From: CAZKNF01 sp964554105
GTDB lineage: Bacteria > Bacteroidota > Rhodothermia > Rhodothermales > VXPQ01
DNA: 64,000 nucleotides
Direction: 5' to 3'
NCBI GenBank assembly: GCA_964554105.1
Contig: CAZKNF010000005.1
Location: 1-64,000 of the forward strand
The notes under the pieces are model-generated. The model was not told the DNA's origin, did not search any database, and saw only the letters and a list, made by a program, of their open reading frames with translations. The position numbers and the translations under genes were made by a program. Each line of letters starts with the position of its first letter. Position 1 is the stretch's first letter. This document shows, piece by piece, positions 1-8,074 of this stretch.

Positions 1-770
1 CAGAACGCCGCGCCCGAATCCGCCCGGACGAAGTCGGCGCGCGCGTACAATGGCTGCTCCGGAATGACGCCGATAACGTCCTCTCCCATCGCCCGCAGCG
101 TCTCGCCCGGATCGACAGCCCGAATGAGGCCGCCGTGCTCCTCCTGCACCCGGAAATCCCCCGTCCTCGGCGTCTTCAGGATGGCGTGGCTGTACTCGCC
201 GTTGAAATAGAACAGTGAGAACTCCCCTTCGTCCGTCACGGCTCGGACGAACGGCTGCACCATGAGCGGACGATCCGCATAGTAGGATTCGATTTCGGAG
301 TCCCACTCTGTGACCGTACGCCGGTCGAGCCGGAACGCCCCGTCGGCGTTGGCACTCAGAACAGGCTTCACGACCGCCTCTTCGGCACCGACCGCGGCGA
401 AGACTCCTGCAAGCTCGCCCGAGGCGAGTCGATCGCGCCAGACGGTCGGCACGATGGGGATCCCCGCGGAAGCGAACTCGCGGAGATATGTCTTGTGCAG
501 ATTCCACCGGACGAGGTCGAGCCCATTCAGCAGCGGAGTGCCCGAACCTTCGATTTCCGTGAGGACCTCGAGAAAGGCGTCGGGGTCATCCTGATAATCC
601 CATGGCGAGCGAATCACGACCGCATCGAAGCGGCCCCATGATATGCCGGTGCGCCGCCAGGGGATTGCCTCGACGCTCCAGCCAAGCTCGCGCAGCGGTT
701 CGTAGGCAAGTTCGTCGTCAATGACATACCCACCCGGGTCGTCGAGAGTCAGAAAAGCACAGCGTCGCAT
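1..770 (-). CDS. ATP-grasp domain protein (3' end outside window)
   Basis: I translated this strand directly; the gene starts at the ATG at 768-770 and runs off the left edge after about 256 codons. The protein opens MRRCAFLTLDDPGGY, continues with VVIRSPWDYQDDP near residue 55, and later has HKTYLREF, VVKPVLSANADG, LMVQPFVRAV, FRVQEEHGG and YARADFVR. This order is that of the RimK/glutathione-synthetase-like ATP-grasp fold: a pre-grasp domain, an ATP-binding Lys in VVKP, and a late Arg-rich acyl-phosphate-binding segment. Members ligate a carboxylate to an amine using ATP; the substrate cannot be read from sequence. It is transcribed away from the DUF3943 gene, with about 250 bp between the two starts. 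The family is well supported, the specific reaction is not. Confidence 0.82.
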   Translation of the reverse strand, partial: MRRCAFLTLDDPGGYVIDDELAYEPLRELGWSVEAIPWRRTGISWGRFDAVVIRSPWDYQDDPDAFLEVLTEIEGSGTPLLNGLDLVRWNLHKTYLREFASAGIPIVPTVWRDRLASGELAGVFAAVGAEEAVVKPVLSANADGAFRLDRRTVTEWDSEIESYYADRPLMVQPFVRAVTDEGEFSLFYFNGEYSHAILKTPRTGDFRVQEEHGGLIRAVDPGETLRAMGEDVIGVIPEQPLYARADFVRADSGAAF

Positions 771-1019
771 GGTGGGGCTGATGAATACGTGTTCGATGTC
801 GGGCTTCGCCCGGGTCAATGTACCACATGCGCATGACGGTAGTCTCCAGGCGTCATGTCCGGTGCTGCGGTTCACTCTCCGAAGTCTTCTCACGGTGGAT
901 CAACTTGGACCGGCGGTACCGCCTGACCTCCGGCTGCGCTGGATAGCTTGACTGGTGACAAGCAACCGGCTCCATTCAGCCGGCCTACCAACCTGATTCG
1001 CAGCCCGCGGAGGTCCGAA

Positions 1020-1784
1020 ATGACAATTCAGCTGCTGGTACTCGCCGTCACTGCCCTGCTCGCATTTGAGGCTCCCGCACGGCAGGATCGTTCACAAGAT
1101 GATTCACTGAGGATAGGTCAAGAGTCCGCCCGATGGTCGATCGCTAACACAAACCGCTCGTCCGTCCTGCGGCCGCGGAGGTCGGTTGAAAGACGCAGCC
1201 TCCTGGAGCCCACCGCCTTCGTGTTGGCCTTTCACGCGATTGGAATGGGCTTGCTGGTGTCGATGGATCCGGAGGAAACCGGCTTCGAGCCGATGCACGT
1301 GCGGAACTGGGCGAACGGAATGACGAATCTGCCTATCTGGGACGATGATTCCAACATCACGAACTATATCTTACATCCTTTGTGGGGATCGGAGACATAC
1401 CTGCAGGCCAGACGTGCCCACCACAGCCCCTTCCGATCCTTCCTGTTTTCTACGGCAGCGTCGGTCATGTGGGAATACGGCTTCGAATCCTGGGCGGAGC
1501 ACCCATCCCAGCAGGATCTGCTTTTCACCTCGACTGTCGGTTCAGTGCTGGGAGAAGCCCGTCATCACGCGCGACTGGCGCTGATCAACCAGGATGCAGC
1601 ATGGGCAGCGGTCCTCTTGATCCTGCTAGACCCGCTGGGCACGCTCGTTGCGCATTCGACGCGCCTGGTCGGAAATGTCTCTAAATCCATCTCGACTGCA
1701 CTTTCGCCGGAGATATCTTTCGCCCCCGCAATTGCAGGCGGTGTGGGCGATCAGATCGGATTGCAGTTGATCGTGCCGCTCTGA
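1020..1784 (+). CDS. DUF3943-family membrane-associated protein
   Basis: The open frame extends back to 948, but the ATG at 1020 opens a clean signal peptide (MTIQLLVLAVTALLAFEAPA), so I place the start there (254 aa). The conserved core lies at about residues 60-190: NYILHPLWGSETYLQAR, SFLFSTAASVMWEYGFE, then EHPSQQDLLFTSTVGSVLGE. This Tyr/His/Pro pattern followed by WEY..E...PS..D...T...G..LGE matches DUF3943, a family of envelope proteins common in Bacteroidota and Proteobacteria with no assigned reaction. Hydrophobic stretches at about residues 62-80 and 195-220 suggest membrane embedding. A TetR gene follows 84 bp downstream with its own promoter, so joint transcription is uncertain. Confidence 0.75.
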   Translation: MTIQLLVLAVTALLAFEAPARQDRSQDDSLRIGQESARWSIANTNRSSVLRPRRSVERRSLLEPTAFVLAFHAIGMGLLVSMDPEETGFEPMHVRNWANGMTNLPIWDDDSNITNYILHPLWGSETYLQARRAHHSPFRSFLFSTAASVMWEYGFESWAEHPSQQDLLFTSTVGSVLGEARHHARLALINQDAAWAAVLLILLDPLGTLVAHSTRLVGNVSKSISTALSPEISFAPAIAGGVGDQIGLQLIVPL

Positions 1785-1801
1785 AATGTGCCGCCAAGCG
1801 C

Positions 1802-1830
1802 TTGACATCCGAAAGAACTTTTTCTACTCT
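1802..1830 (+). promoter_or_regulatory. Candidate promoter for the TetR gene
   Basis: A perfect TTGACA lies at 1802-1807, followed after 17 bp by TACTCT (1825-1830). The operator at 1843-1858 lies just downstream of the expected transcription start, where a bound TetR protein would block elongation or promoter clearance. The -10 match is weak and the assignment is inferred from spacing only. Confidence 0.45.
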
Positions 1831-1842
1831 ATCAGGAAGCAA

Positions 1843-1858
1843 TAGACCAATCGGTCTA
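1843..1858. promoter_or_regulatory. TetR-type operator 1 (TAGACCAATCGGTCTA)
   Basis: A 16-bp inverted repeat with one mismatched pair, 10 bp before the ATG of the TetR gene. The same core occurs before the next gene at 2515-2530. Inverted repeats of the form TAGACC-(A/G)AT-CGGTC are typical TetR-family operators. Its position indicates autoregulation. Confidence 0.75.
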
Positions 1859-1868
1859 AAACGACACG

Positions 1869-2444
1869 ATGCATCCGACGAAAAAGCGATTATTAGAAGC
1901 CGGCTCGGCCATGCTGCTCGAGCGCGGCTACAACGACCTCGGCATACAACGCCTGCTGGAAATCACCGGCGTTCCGAGAGGATCGTTCTATCACCACTTC
2001 GAAGGCAAAGAGCATTTTGCTCTTCAGGTGGTCGATCTCTACCTGGCCGAAGTGCACGCGCAGCTGGATCGTACGCTGATGGATCGCTCACTCCCGCCGC
2101 TCGACCGTGTTCGGACATTTTTCGAGAGGACGGCTGAAAAATACGCCGAAGAGGGACACCTCGGATGTCTGCTCGGGGCGCTCGGACAGGAGCTCTCCGG
2201 TGTAAATGACGTCTTCCGTCTGAAAATAAAGAGCTGTCTCGGTTCTATTGCTGCGCGTATCGCTGTTTGCCTCGAAGAGGCACGGCAGTGCGGCGATCTG
2301 CCGGCATCGACGGATCCGGAGCGCATGGGCGAGGTGCTGGTTGACTGCTGGGAGGGCGCCGCTCTTCGGGTTCGCCTCGTCAAGAGCCTGGCCCCTCTCG
2401 AGTCGGTGCTGGATTTCTACTTCAGTGCCGTCGCGGCTCGCTGA
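1869..2444 (+). CDS. TetR/AcrR-family transcriptional regulator
   Basis: 191 aa. The N-terminal helix-turn-helix is clear: KKRLLEAGSAMLLERGY, then GIQRLLEITGVPRGSFYHHF at about residues 26-45, followed by GKEHFALQVVDLY. The all-alpha C-terminal half (about 60-190) would bind a small-molecule ligand and dimerise; Cys98 in GHLGCLLG and the GALGQELS segment resemble the TetR C-terminal class seen in YxaF/LmrA-like repressors. Two near-identical palindromes flank the gene, one in its own leader and one before the downstream secreted-protein gene, so it probably represses itself and that gene. The start ATG lies directly behind the operator. The ligand is unknown. Confidence 0.9.
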   Translation: MHPTKKRLLEAGSAMLLERGYNDLGIQRLLEITGVPRGSFYHHFEGKEHFALQVVDLYLAEVHAQLDRTLMDRSLPPLDRVRTFFERTAEKYAEEGHLGCLLGALGQELSGVNDVFRLKIKSCLGSIAARIAVCLEEARQCGDLPASTDPERMGEVLVDCWEGAALRVRLVKSLAPLESVLDFYFSAVAAR

Positions 2445-2514
2445 TTTCCCTATTACACCCGACCCTGCATGGGCTCATTAGGCATCGACTCGGTCGAAAT
2501 GAACGGCATCAAAA

Positions 2515-2530
2515 TAGACCGATCGGTCGG
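2515..2530. promoter_or_regulatory. TetR-type operator 2 (TAGACCGATCGGTCGG)
   Basis: The core GACCGATCGGTC (2517-2528) is a perfect 12-bp palindrome and matches operator 1 at 1843-1858, including the preceding AATA. It lies 41 bp upstream of the ATG at 2572. The AT-rich stretch between them (tttattatta, then ttctataaca) could hold the -10 region. Confidence 0.75.
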
Positions 2531-2571
2531 TTTATTATTACCCTCTTTTATTCTATAACATGGAGGCAACT

Positions 2572-3126
2572 ATGCGACACGTACTTTTTGCGATTCTGGC
2601 AGTGCTCGTGCTCATTCCTGCAGAACTGAACGCGCAGTCTGGATCTACCGACGATCAGGCCCTTATTCGAAGCGCTCTCAGCGCAGCGCCGGAAGCGGTG
2701 GCTGAAGGTGCTACCGTCATGGGGCCCGACAATACGGTGCTGCGTCAGGGTACCAACGACTGGGTTTGCATGCCCGACGACCCTAATGTGCCAAACAACT
2801 CTCCCATGTGTCTGGACGACAACTGGATCGAGGTCATCGATGCATGGATGAACGCGCGTGAACCTGAGTTCTCGGGCATGGGCATCAGTTACATGCTGCA
2901 GGGTGATATGCCCGTCAGCAACATCGATCCCTTCGCCGAAGGGCCAACTCCCGATAATGAGTGGGTCGAGGACGGGCCTCCGCACATCATGATCGTCGTC
3001 TCCGACCAGGAGCTGCTCCAAGGCCTTCCGACGGATCCGGACAACGGCGGACCCTGGGTCATGTGGAAGGACACTCCGTATGCTCACATCATGATTCCGA
3101 CCGTGCCGAGGGATGTCGCTGAGTAG
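2572..3126 (+). CDS. Secreted protein of unknown function under TetR operator
   Basis: An ATG at 2560 is in frame, but GGAGG at 2562-2566 lies 5 nt before the ATG at 2572, which fixes the start there (184 aa). Residues 1-21 form a signal peptide (MRHVLFAILAVLVLIPAELNA). The mature part has the motifs TVMGPDNTVLRQGTNDWVC, MCLDDNWIEVIDAW and GISYMLQGDMP, then PHIMIVVSD and GGPWVMWKDTPYAHIMIP. Two Cys near the start could form a disulfide. The two hydrophobic PHIMIV and AHIMIP segments look like paired beta strands. I do not recognise a named family with certainty. Its promoter carries the same palindrome as the TetR leader, so it is likely induced when that repressor meets its ligand. Confidence 0.75.
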   Translation: MRHVLFAILAVLVLIPAELNAQSGSTDDQALIRSALSAAPEAVAEGATVMGPDNTVLRQGTNDWVCMPDDPNVPNNSPMCLDDNWIEVIDAWMNAREPEFSGMGISYMLQGDMPVSNIDPFAEGPTPDNEWVEDGPPHIMIVVSDQELLQGLPTDPDNGGPWVMWKDTPYAHIMIPTVPRDVAE

Positions 3127-3227
3127 CCGTGCATCTACGTAGGGGAGTCGGGGGATCCTCCTGCTCCGGTCCGATATACAAGCGTGCTCAGAGGGCCACC
3201 TCCACTCACACTTGTATCAGGATCTTA

Positions 3228-5588
3228 ATGACTCGAATCCTTACCTGTCTCGGCCTATGTATCGTCTTGCTCATGTCTTCGACGAGCCTGGCTCAAGATC
3301 GAGAAGCCGGCGTAAACAAGGATGACTTCTTTCCGTTTTCGACGTGGTACAGCGGTGGAAAGGCGCGCGCGCCTATGGTGTCCGAAATCACGCCCTCCTC
3401 CCGCGAAGAGTGGCGGACTGATTTGCAGCAGATAAAGGATCTCGGCTTCAATACAGTGCGAACGTGGGTGGAATGGGCCCGAGGCGAGCCCGCGGAAGGT
3501 GAGTACGATCTGGAGAATCTGCGCATGCTGTTCGAGCTGGCAGACGAGGTCGGCCTGCGCGTGTTCATACAGATGTACGTCGATTCCGCGCCGGATTGGG
3601 TCGGGAAAAAGCATCCGCATACGCGATTTGTGACGCAGAGCGGCCACGTCATCCAGCCGCAGTCGGCGCCGGGGTACTGCACCGACAACCCGGAGATCGC
3701 CGACCTCGTGCACGGCTTCTACTCCGAGGTCGCCCGCGTGGCATCGGAGTACGATCACTTCTACGGATGGGATCTGTGGAGCGAACCTCACGTCACGAAC
3801 TGGGCCGCAATCGACTATGTGCCGAATGCTCAGTACTGCTACTGTGAGGCGACGCAGGCGCGTTTCCGGGAGTGGCTCCAGGAGAAGTACGGTTCACTTG
3901 ATGAGGTCAATTCCGCCTGGCACCGAGGATTCGAGGTCTGGGAGGACGTAGAACCCCCGCGGTTCAGCACGATTCTCACGTACACCGATTATCTGGATTG
4001 GAAGACGTTCATCAGGGATCGCCTGGCTGCGGATCTGGGTCGGCGGGATGCCGCCGTGCGGAACGGCGGATCGGACCACGTGACGACCTCGCACGCGGCG
4101 GTGTCCGCCATCACCCAGTCGCCTCGCGGCGGCGCGGGATCGCCGGACGACTTTTTTATGGCGGAAGAGGTCGACTACTACGGCACGTCGATCTACCCGA
4201 AACACAATCGCCCGTCCACGCACTGGCCGTACTGGCGCATCATGTCGATGATGGAGTTCCAGCGAAGCGTCAATCTGGATAACGGCGGATGGTACGTCGG
4301 CGAGCTCCAGGCAGGCGGCGGCACAATCGGGCTAAATCTGAGCGAGCCGGTCACCCCGGAGGATCATCGGAGCTGGGCCTGGTCGGCCATAGCATATGGG
4401 GCGAAAGGCATCAATGTGTACGCCTATTATCCTATGTCCTCCGGCTACGAATCCGGCGGCTACGGGCTCGTGAATCTGGACGGGACGCTGACGGAGCGCG
4501 CCGAACATGCGGGGGAGATCGCCCGGATTGTGGACGCGAATCAGGACCTGCTGCTCGACTCGCGCCCGGTTCCGGCACGCGTGGGAATCGTCTTCAACAG
4601 GATGTCGCAGCTGGTCGGAGGACCGCGCGGCGGCGGCGACAATTACCACGACCACTTGGTCGGCTACTACCGGTCGTTCGCCGAAAACAACGTGCCTGTC
4701 GAGTTCGTGCATCGCAAAGATCTCGAGCGGGACGATGTGTCCCAATACGACCTGCTGATCGTGCCATATCCGCTCATGATGACCAGGAACGCGGCGGACG
4801 GGCTCGCACGCTATGTCGAACAGGGTGGACGTGCGGTGGCGGAGGCGCGGCTCGGGTGGAATGACGAGCGCGGATTCGCCTCGGAGATCCTGCCCGGACT
4901 CGGGCTGCACGAGGTCTTCGGGGTACGGGAACGGGATGCATGGATGGTCGACGACGTGGAGATGGTCGTGGAAGATGCCTCGCATCCGGCGTTTGCGGAG
5001 CTCGACGACGGTGACGTGCTTCGCGGGACAATGTTTGCGAATACGGTCCGAACGCTTTCGCCCGAAGCGAAAGTTCTGGCGACGATCAACGGCGAGCCGG
5101 CAATCGTGAGCTCCCGCTACGGCGACGGCGAGACCCTGTTCATCGGATCTTTCGTAGGGGCGGCAACCCACCAAAGCGATCAAACGGGCAGTCCTGATGC
5201 AGCGACCACCGAAACCGTGAACACCGGCGGTCCCAGCACGGGTGCCTTCGAGATGCCGGAAGACAATACTGCATTCATACGCGGCCTGGCCGACTGGGCC
5301 GGGATCGAACGGCCCGTCACAACCACGCTGGACGGCGCGGCGAATCCGCCGCTTATCGCTCGCCTGCACAACGCCGGTGACGACTATCTCCTGTTTTTAA
5401 TCAACTATAATACGGAGCCGCAGGATTTCGATGTGGATGTCGTCGTCGATGAAGAAGGCAGCTATGCCCTGAGAGAGCTCATCACCGGCGAAGAGCGAAG
5501 CGATACCGCGGAAGGCAGCAGCCTCCACATGCAGACACATCTCGACGGAAAAGGCGTTCAGGTCTGGTCCGTCGCGCGTGCGGAGTGA
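3228..5588 (+). CDS. Secreted GH42-type beta-galactosidase
   Basis: The frame opens at a GTG at 3129, but the ATG at 3228 begins a signal peptide (MTRILTCLGLCIVLLMSSTS), giving 786 aa. The TIM-barrel half shows the GH42 pattern: GFNTVRTWVEWARGEPAEGE, then WDLWSEPH with the acid/base Glu at about 186, and WYVGELQAGG with the nucleophile Glu at about 359. The middle part (about 440-650) resembles the GH42 trimerisation domain with a glutamine-amidotransferase-like fold (ARVGIVFNRMS, LLIVPYPLMM). A short beta domain ends the protein. It should hydrolyse beta-galactosides or related beta-glycosides outside the cytoplasm. Secretion is less usual for GH42, many of which are cytoplasmic. It stands alone on its strand, with no transporter next to it. 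Confidence 0.85.
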   Translation: MTRILTCLGLCIVLLMSSTSLAQDREAGVNKDDFFPFSTWYSGGKARAPMVSEITPSSREEWRTDLQQIKDLGFNTVRTWVEWARGEPAEGEYDLENLRMLFELADEVGLRVFIQMYVDSAPDWVGKKHPHTRFVTQSGHVIQPQSAPGYCTDNPEIADLVHGFYSEVARVASEYDHFYGWDLWSEPHVTNWAAIDYVPNAQYCYCEATQARFREWLQEKYGSLDEVNSAWHRGFEVWEDVEPPRFSTILTYTDYLDWKTFIRDRLAADLGRRDAAVRNGGSDHVTTSHAAVSAITQSPRGGAGSPDDFFMAEEVDYYGTSIYPKHNRPSTHWPYWRIMSMMEFQRSVNLDNGGWYVGELQAGGGTIGLNLSEPVTPEDHRSWAWSAIAYGAKGINVYAYYPMSSGYESGGYGLVNLDGTLTERAEHAGEIARIVDANQDLLLDSRPVPARVGIVFNRMSQLVGGPRGGGDNYHDHLVGYYRSFAENNVPVEFVHRKDLERDDVSQYDLLIVPYPLMMTRNAADGLARYVEQGGRAVAEARLGWNDERGFASEILPGLGLHEVFGVRERDAWMVDDVEMVVEDASHPAFAELDDGDVLRGTMFANTVRTLSPEAKVLATINGEPAIVSSRYGDGETLFIGSFVGAATHQSDQTGSPDAATTETVNTGGPSTGAFEMPEDNTAFIRGLADWAGIERPVTTTLDGAANPPLIARLHNAGDDYLLFLINYNTEPQDFDVDVVVDEEGSYALRELITGEERSDTAEGSSLHMQTHLDGKGVQVWSVARAE

Positions 5589-5612
5589 GACCGCCTGTGT
5601 CGCCGTATCACG

Positions 5613-7946
5613 TCATCGAGCTGCGGCGGCGTCCTTCTTGTCCCTGTAGGCTGTCGGGGCATGCTGTGGATTGACGTCAGGGGTCGGCGCAGTCGAGTTC
5701 CGGATGAGCTGTGCGTAAAACGCAATGCCTCGCACGAAGTCATCGATCCGGACACGCTCATCGACGCCGTGGATACGTGCAATGTCGTCCGGCCCCACCC
5801 GGACGGGCTCGAACCGGTAGATGTTCGATGTCAGTCCGGCGTAATGACGCGAGTCTGTCCGCGCGATCATCAGCGACGGCACTACAACGACGCTCGGAAA
5901 GATCTCGGAGACGGTGCGCTGCAGCGTCTTGAAATGTCGTGACGCTGTATTCGAAATCTCCGAGGGTTCGGAAGTGACCGCGATCGGTCTGATCTGCACG
6001 CGGCGATCTCGAACAACACGCTGCACGTGCTGGATGACGTCATCGACTGAATCGCCGGGGAGGATCCGGAAGTTGACGACCGCTTCGGCCCGCGCCGGCA
6101 GGATGTTCTCTTTAAATCCGCCGTGGATGACCGTCGGCGCCGTAGTGGTGCGAATGATCGTATTCGATGCGCGTCCGCCCGAGAGCTGCCGCTCGATCAG
6201 GGGCTCGAAGAGCCACAGATTGGCAAATGCAAATCGTTTCGCGAACGACATCTCCGGCACGAGATAAAGCATCATCTCCTGCACAATTCCGTCCAGCCGG
6301 GACGGCATCTGGTGTGCCTCGAGCCGGGATACGGCGCGGCTGAGAAGACCGATGGCCGTTTCTTTCTGCGGTGCGGATGAATGTCCGCCGGACAATTCCA
6401 CGGCGAGCCTCAATGTAACGGCGCCCTTCTCGGCGATGCCGATCAACGCAACAGGTTTCTCGACCCCCGGAATAATTCCCTCCGTTATGCAGGGGCCTTC
6501 GTCCAGCACGAAGGCCAGCTTTTCGCCTCGGGAAGCCAGCAGGGCGGCAATGCGCCGAGCGCCTTCGGGCCCGCCCCGCTCTTCATCATGTCCGAGTGCC
6601 AGGTAGATTGTACGCTCGGGTACGAATCCATCCGAGAGCAGCCTTTCGACCGCTTCCATCAACCCAATGACTGTGAAGCGGTTGTCGATCGCCCCGCGGC
6701 CCCACACGTGCGTCCCGTCGGAGCGGCCCGCGAACGGAGGATGCGTCCATTCGTTCTCACTGTCGGGATCGATGGGAACGACATCGAGATGGCCGGCCAG
6801 GAGAACCGGATCCAGCGTGGAGTCCGATCCGGTCCACGTGTAGAGCAGGCTGTACTCGCTCACCGTCTCGCGTGCCAGCGCGGCATGTGCTCGCGGATAA
6901 GCCTCCTCCAGGAAGTCGTGGAATGCAAGGAAGGCGGCGGCCTCGACGCGGTTCGTGTCGGGATGGGTTATCGTCGGCTGCTGGATCGCCGTCGACAGCC
7001 GGTGCACGGCGTCGGGTTGATCAGGCACGTCATGCGATCGGACGCGTACCTGTTTGGAGGCGTACGTCAGCTTTCGGAATCGAATCTCGACGGCCGCTCG
7101 CAGATAGAGTCCGCCTCCGAGATTCAAGTCGGCGTTGCGCCCGCCACCGCGGAAGGAAAGCCTGTTCCACAGAGTATAACCGCCGTCCACGACGAGATTG
7201 TACGCGCCCTTCAACCGGATCTGGACCGACGGTCCGGCTGCAGCATAGCTGTGGACCATGTGACGCGCTTGGCCTCCGGTGTCTTCATCCCCGAGGTAAT
7301 AAGGGGTGGCTCCGTATCTGGCATTTACCCCGAATGTAACCCGTTGATCGGGTGTGAGGATGTACCGCAGCCTCGCACGCGTGGGCATCATTACATCCGC
7401 CTGAAGATGCCTTCCGATAGTGCCGTTCACCTGAACCATCGGCAGGATGGGCCGCTTCAAACCGCTTCTATACATTACGCCGAGACCGTAGGTCAGGTGG
7501 CCGCGGACGCGGCGCGATGCGAGCAAGCCCATCCGAAGGTGAACTGCATTCCTGGAAATGCCGTCCCCGGACGCGGATGCAAACCCTGGTGAGAAGAACA
7601 CGGTCGCAGCCCAATTCGATGCGAGCTGCTGTACCAGCGCCGTTTCGTATCGTGTGTACTGTAGCTGCGAAGGACCCGAAAACCGGACGCCGTCCCAACC
7701 GGATACAAATAGTCTCTGCCGGCGGAGTCCCTGGAGAAGATGCGTACGTCCTCCACGCAGCGGAATGTGCAGATCAGCACCGATGTCTGTCCGCAAGATG
7801 CTCACGCTGCTGCGCGACGATGGAAAGGATTCGGCGCCGCCGAGCGTGAAATCCTGCGTGTATACAGGGCGGGTCGCAAGAAGGAAGACGAGTGCGGAAC
7901 TCAATACACAGCGAAAAACGACGTGGTGAATTGCGAAGCGTCCCAT
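5613..7946 (-). CDS. Outer-membrane beta-barrel fused to M20 metallopeptidase
   Basis: The frame opens at 7985, but GGAGGGATGCC directly before the ATG at 7946 fixes the start (777 aa). A signal peptide (GRFAIHHVVFRCVLSSALV) is followed by about 250 residues of alternating beta strands resembling DUF6268-like outer-membrane barrels, ending in GLYLRAAVEIRF near residue 290, a typical terminal strand with final Phe. The frame continues without a break into a complete M20 peptidase of the carboxypeptidase S/PM20D1 type: LLAGHLDVVPID, VWGRGAIDNR, GHDEERGG and LDEGPCITEG supply the metal ligands and catalytic Glu. The region between (RKLTYASKQVRV) resembles the juxtamembrane part of ordinary M20 proteins, so a barrel seems to replace the usual membrane helix. 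See findings. Confidence 0.8.
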   Translation of the reverse strand: MGRFAIHHVVFRCVLSSALVFLLATRPVYTQDFTLGGAESFPSSRSSVSILRTDIGADLHIPLRGGRTHLLQGLRRQRLFVSGWDGVRFSGPSQLQYTRYETALVQQLASNWAATVFFSPGFASASGDGISRNAVHLRMGLLASRRVRGHLTYGLGVMYRSGLKRPILPMVQVNGTIGRHLQADVMMPTRARLRYILTPDQRVTFGVNARYGATPYYLGDEDTGGQARHMVHSYAAAGPSVQIRLKGAYNLVVDGGYTLWNRLSFRGGGRNADLNLGGGLYLRAAVEIRFRKLTYASKQVRVRSHDVPDQPDAVHRLSTAIQQPTITHPDTNRVEAAAFLAFHDFLEEAYPRAHAALARETVSEYSLLYTWTGSDSTLDPVLLAGHLDVVPIDPDSENEWTHPPFAGRSDGTHVWGRGAIDNRFTVIGLMEAVERLLSDGFVPERTIYLALGHDEERGGPEGARRIAALLASRGEKLAFVLDEGPCITEGIIPGVEKPVALIGIAEKGAVTLRLAVELSGGHSSAPQKETAIGLLSRAVSRLEAHQMPSRLDGIVQEMMLYLVPEMSFAKRFAFANLWLFEPLIERQLSGGRASNTIIRTTTAPTVIHGGFKENILPARAEAVVNFRILPGDSVDDVIQHVQRVVRDRRVQIRPIAVTSEPSEISNTASRHFKTLQRTVSEIFPSVVVVPSLMIARTDSRHYAGLTSNIYRFEPVRVGPDDIARIHGVDERVRIDDFVRGIAFYAQLIRNSTAPTPDVNPQHAPTAYRDKKDAAAAR

Positions 7947-8074
7947 GGCATCCCTCCGGAGTTTGGCTGCATTTTGAGCTTGCACCCAATCTCCGCAAGC
8001 GCTGCCCCGGCAAATGCGTCAGATCTCCTGAGAAATCAGGATGTCGCGTCTTCTACAGGTCGATGTCCCGTCTG

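Noticed and set aside
4332..5369. 345-codon frame antisense to the GH42 gene
   Set aside because: Shadow of a well-supported glycosidase; low-complexity Arg/His-rich translation.
6381..7592. 403-codon plus-strand frame across the barrel-M20 gene
   Set aside because: Antisense to a gene with a supported start, signal and catalytic motifs; no homology pattern of its own.
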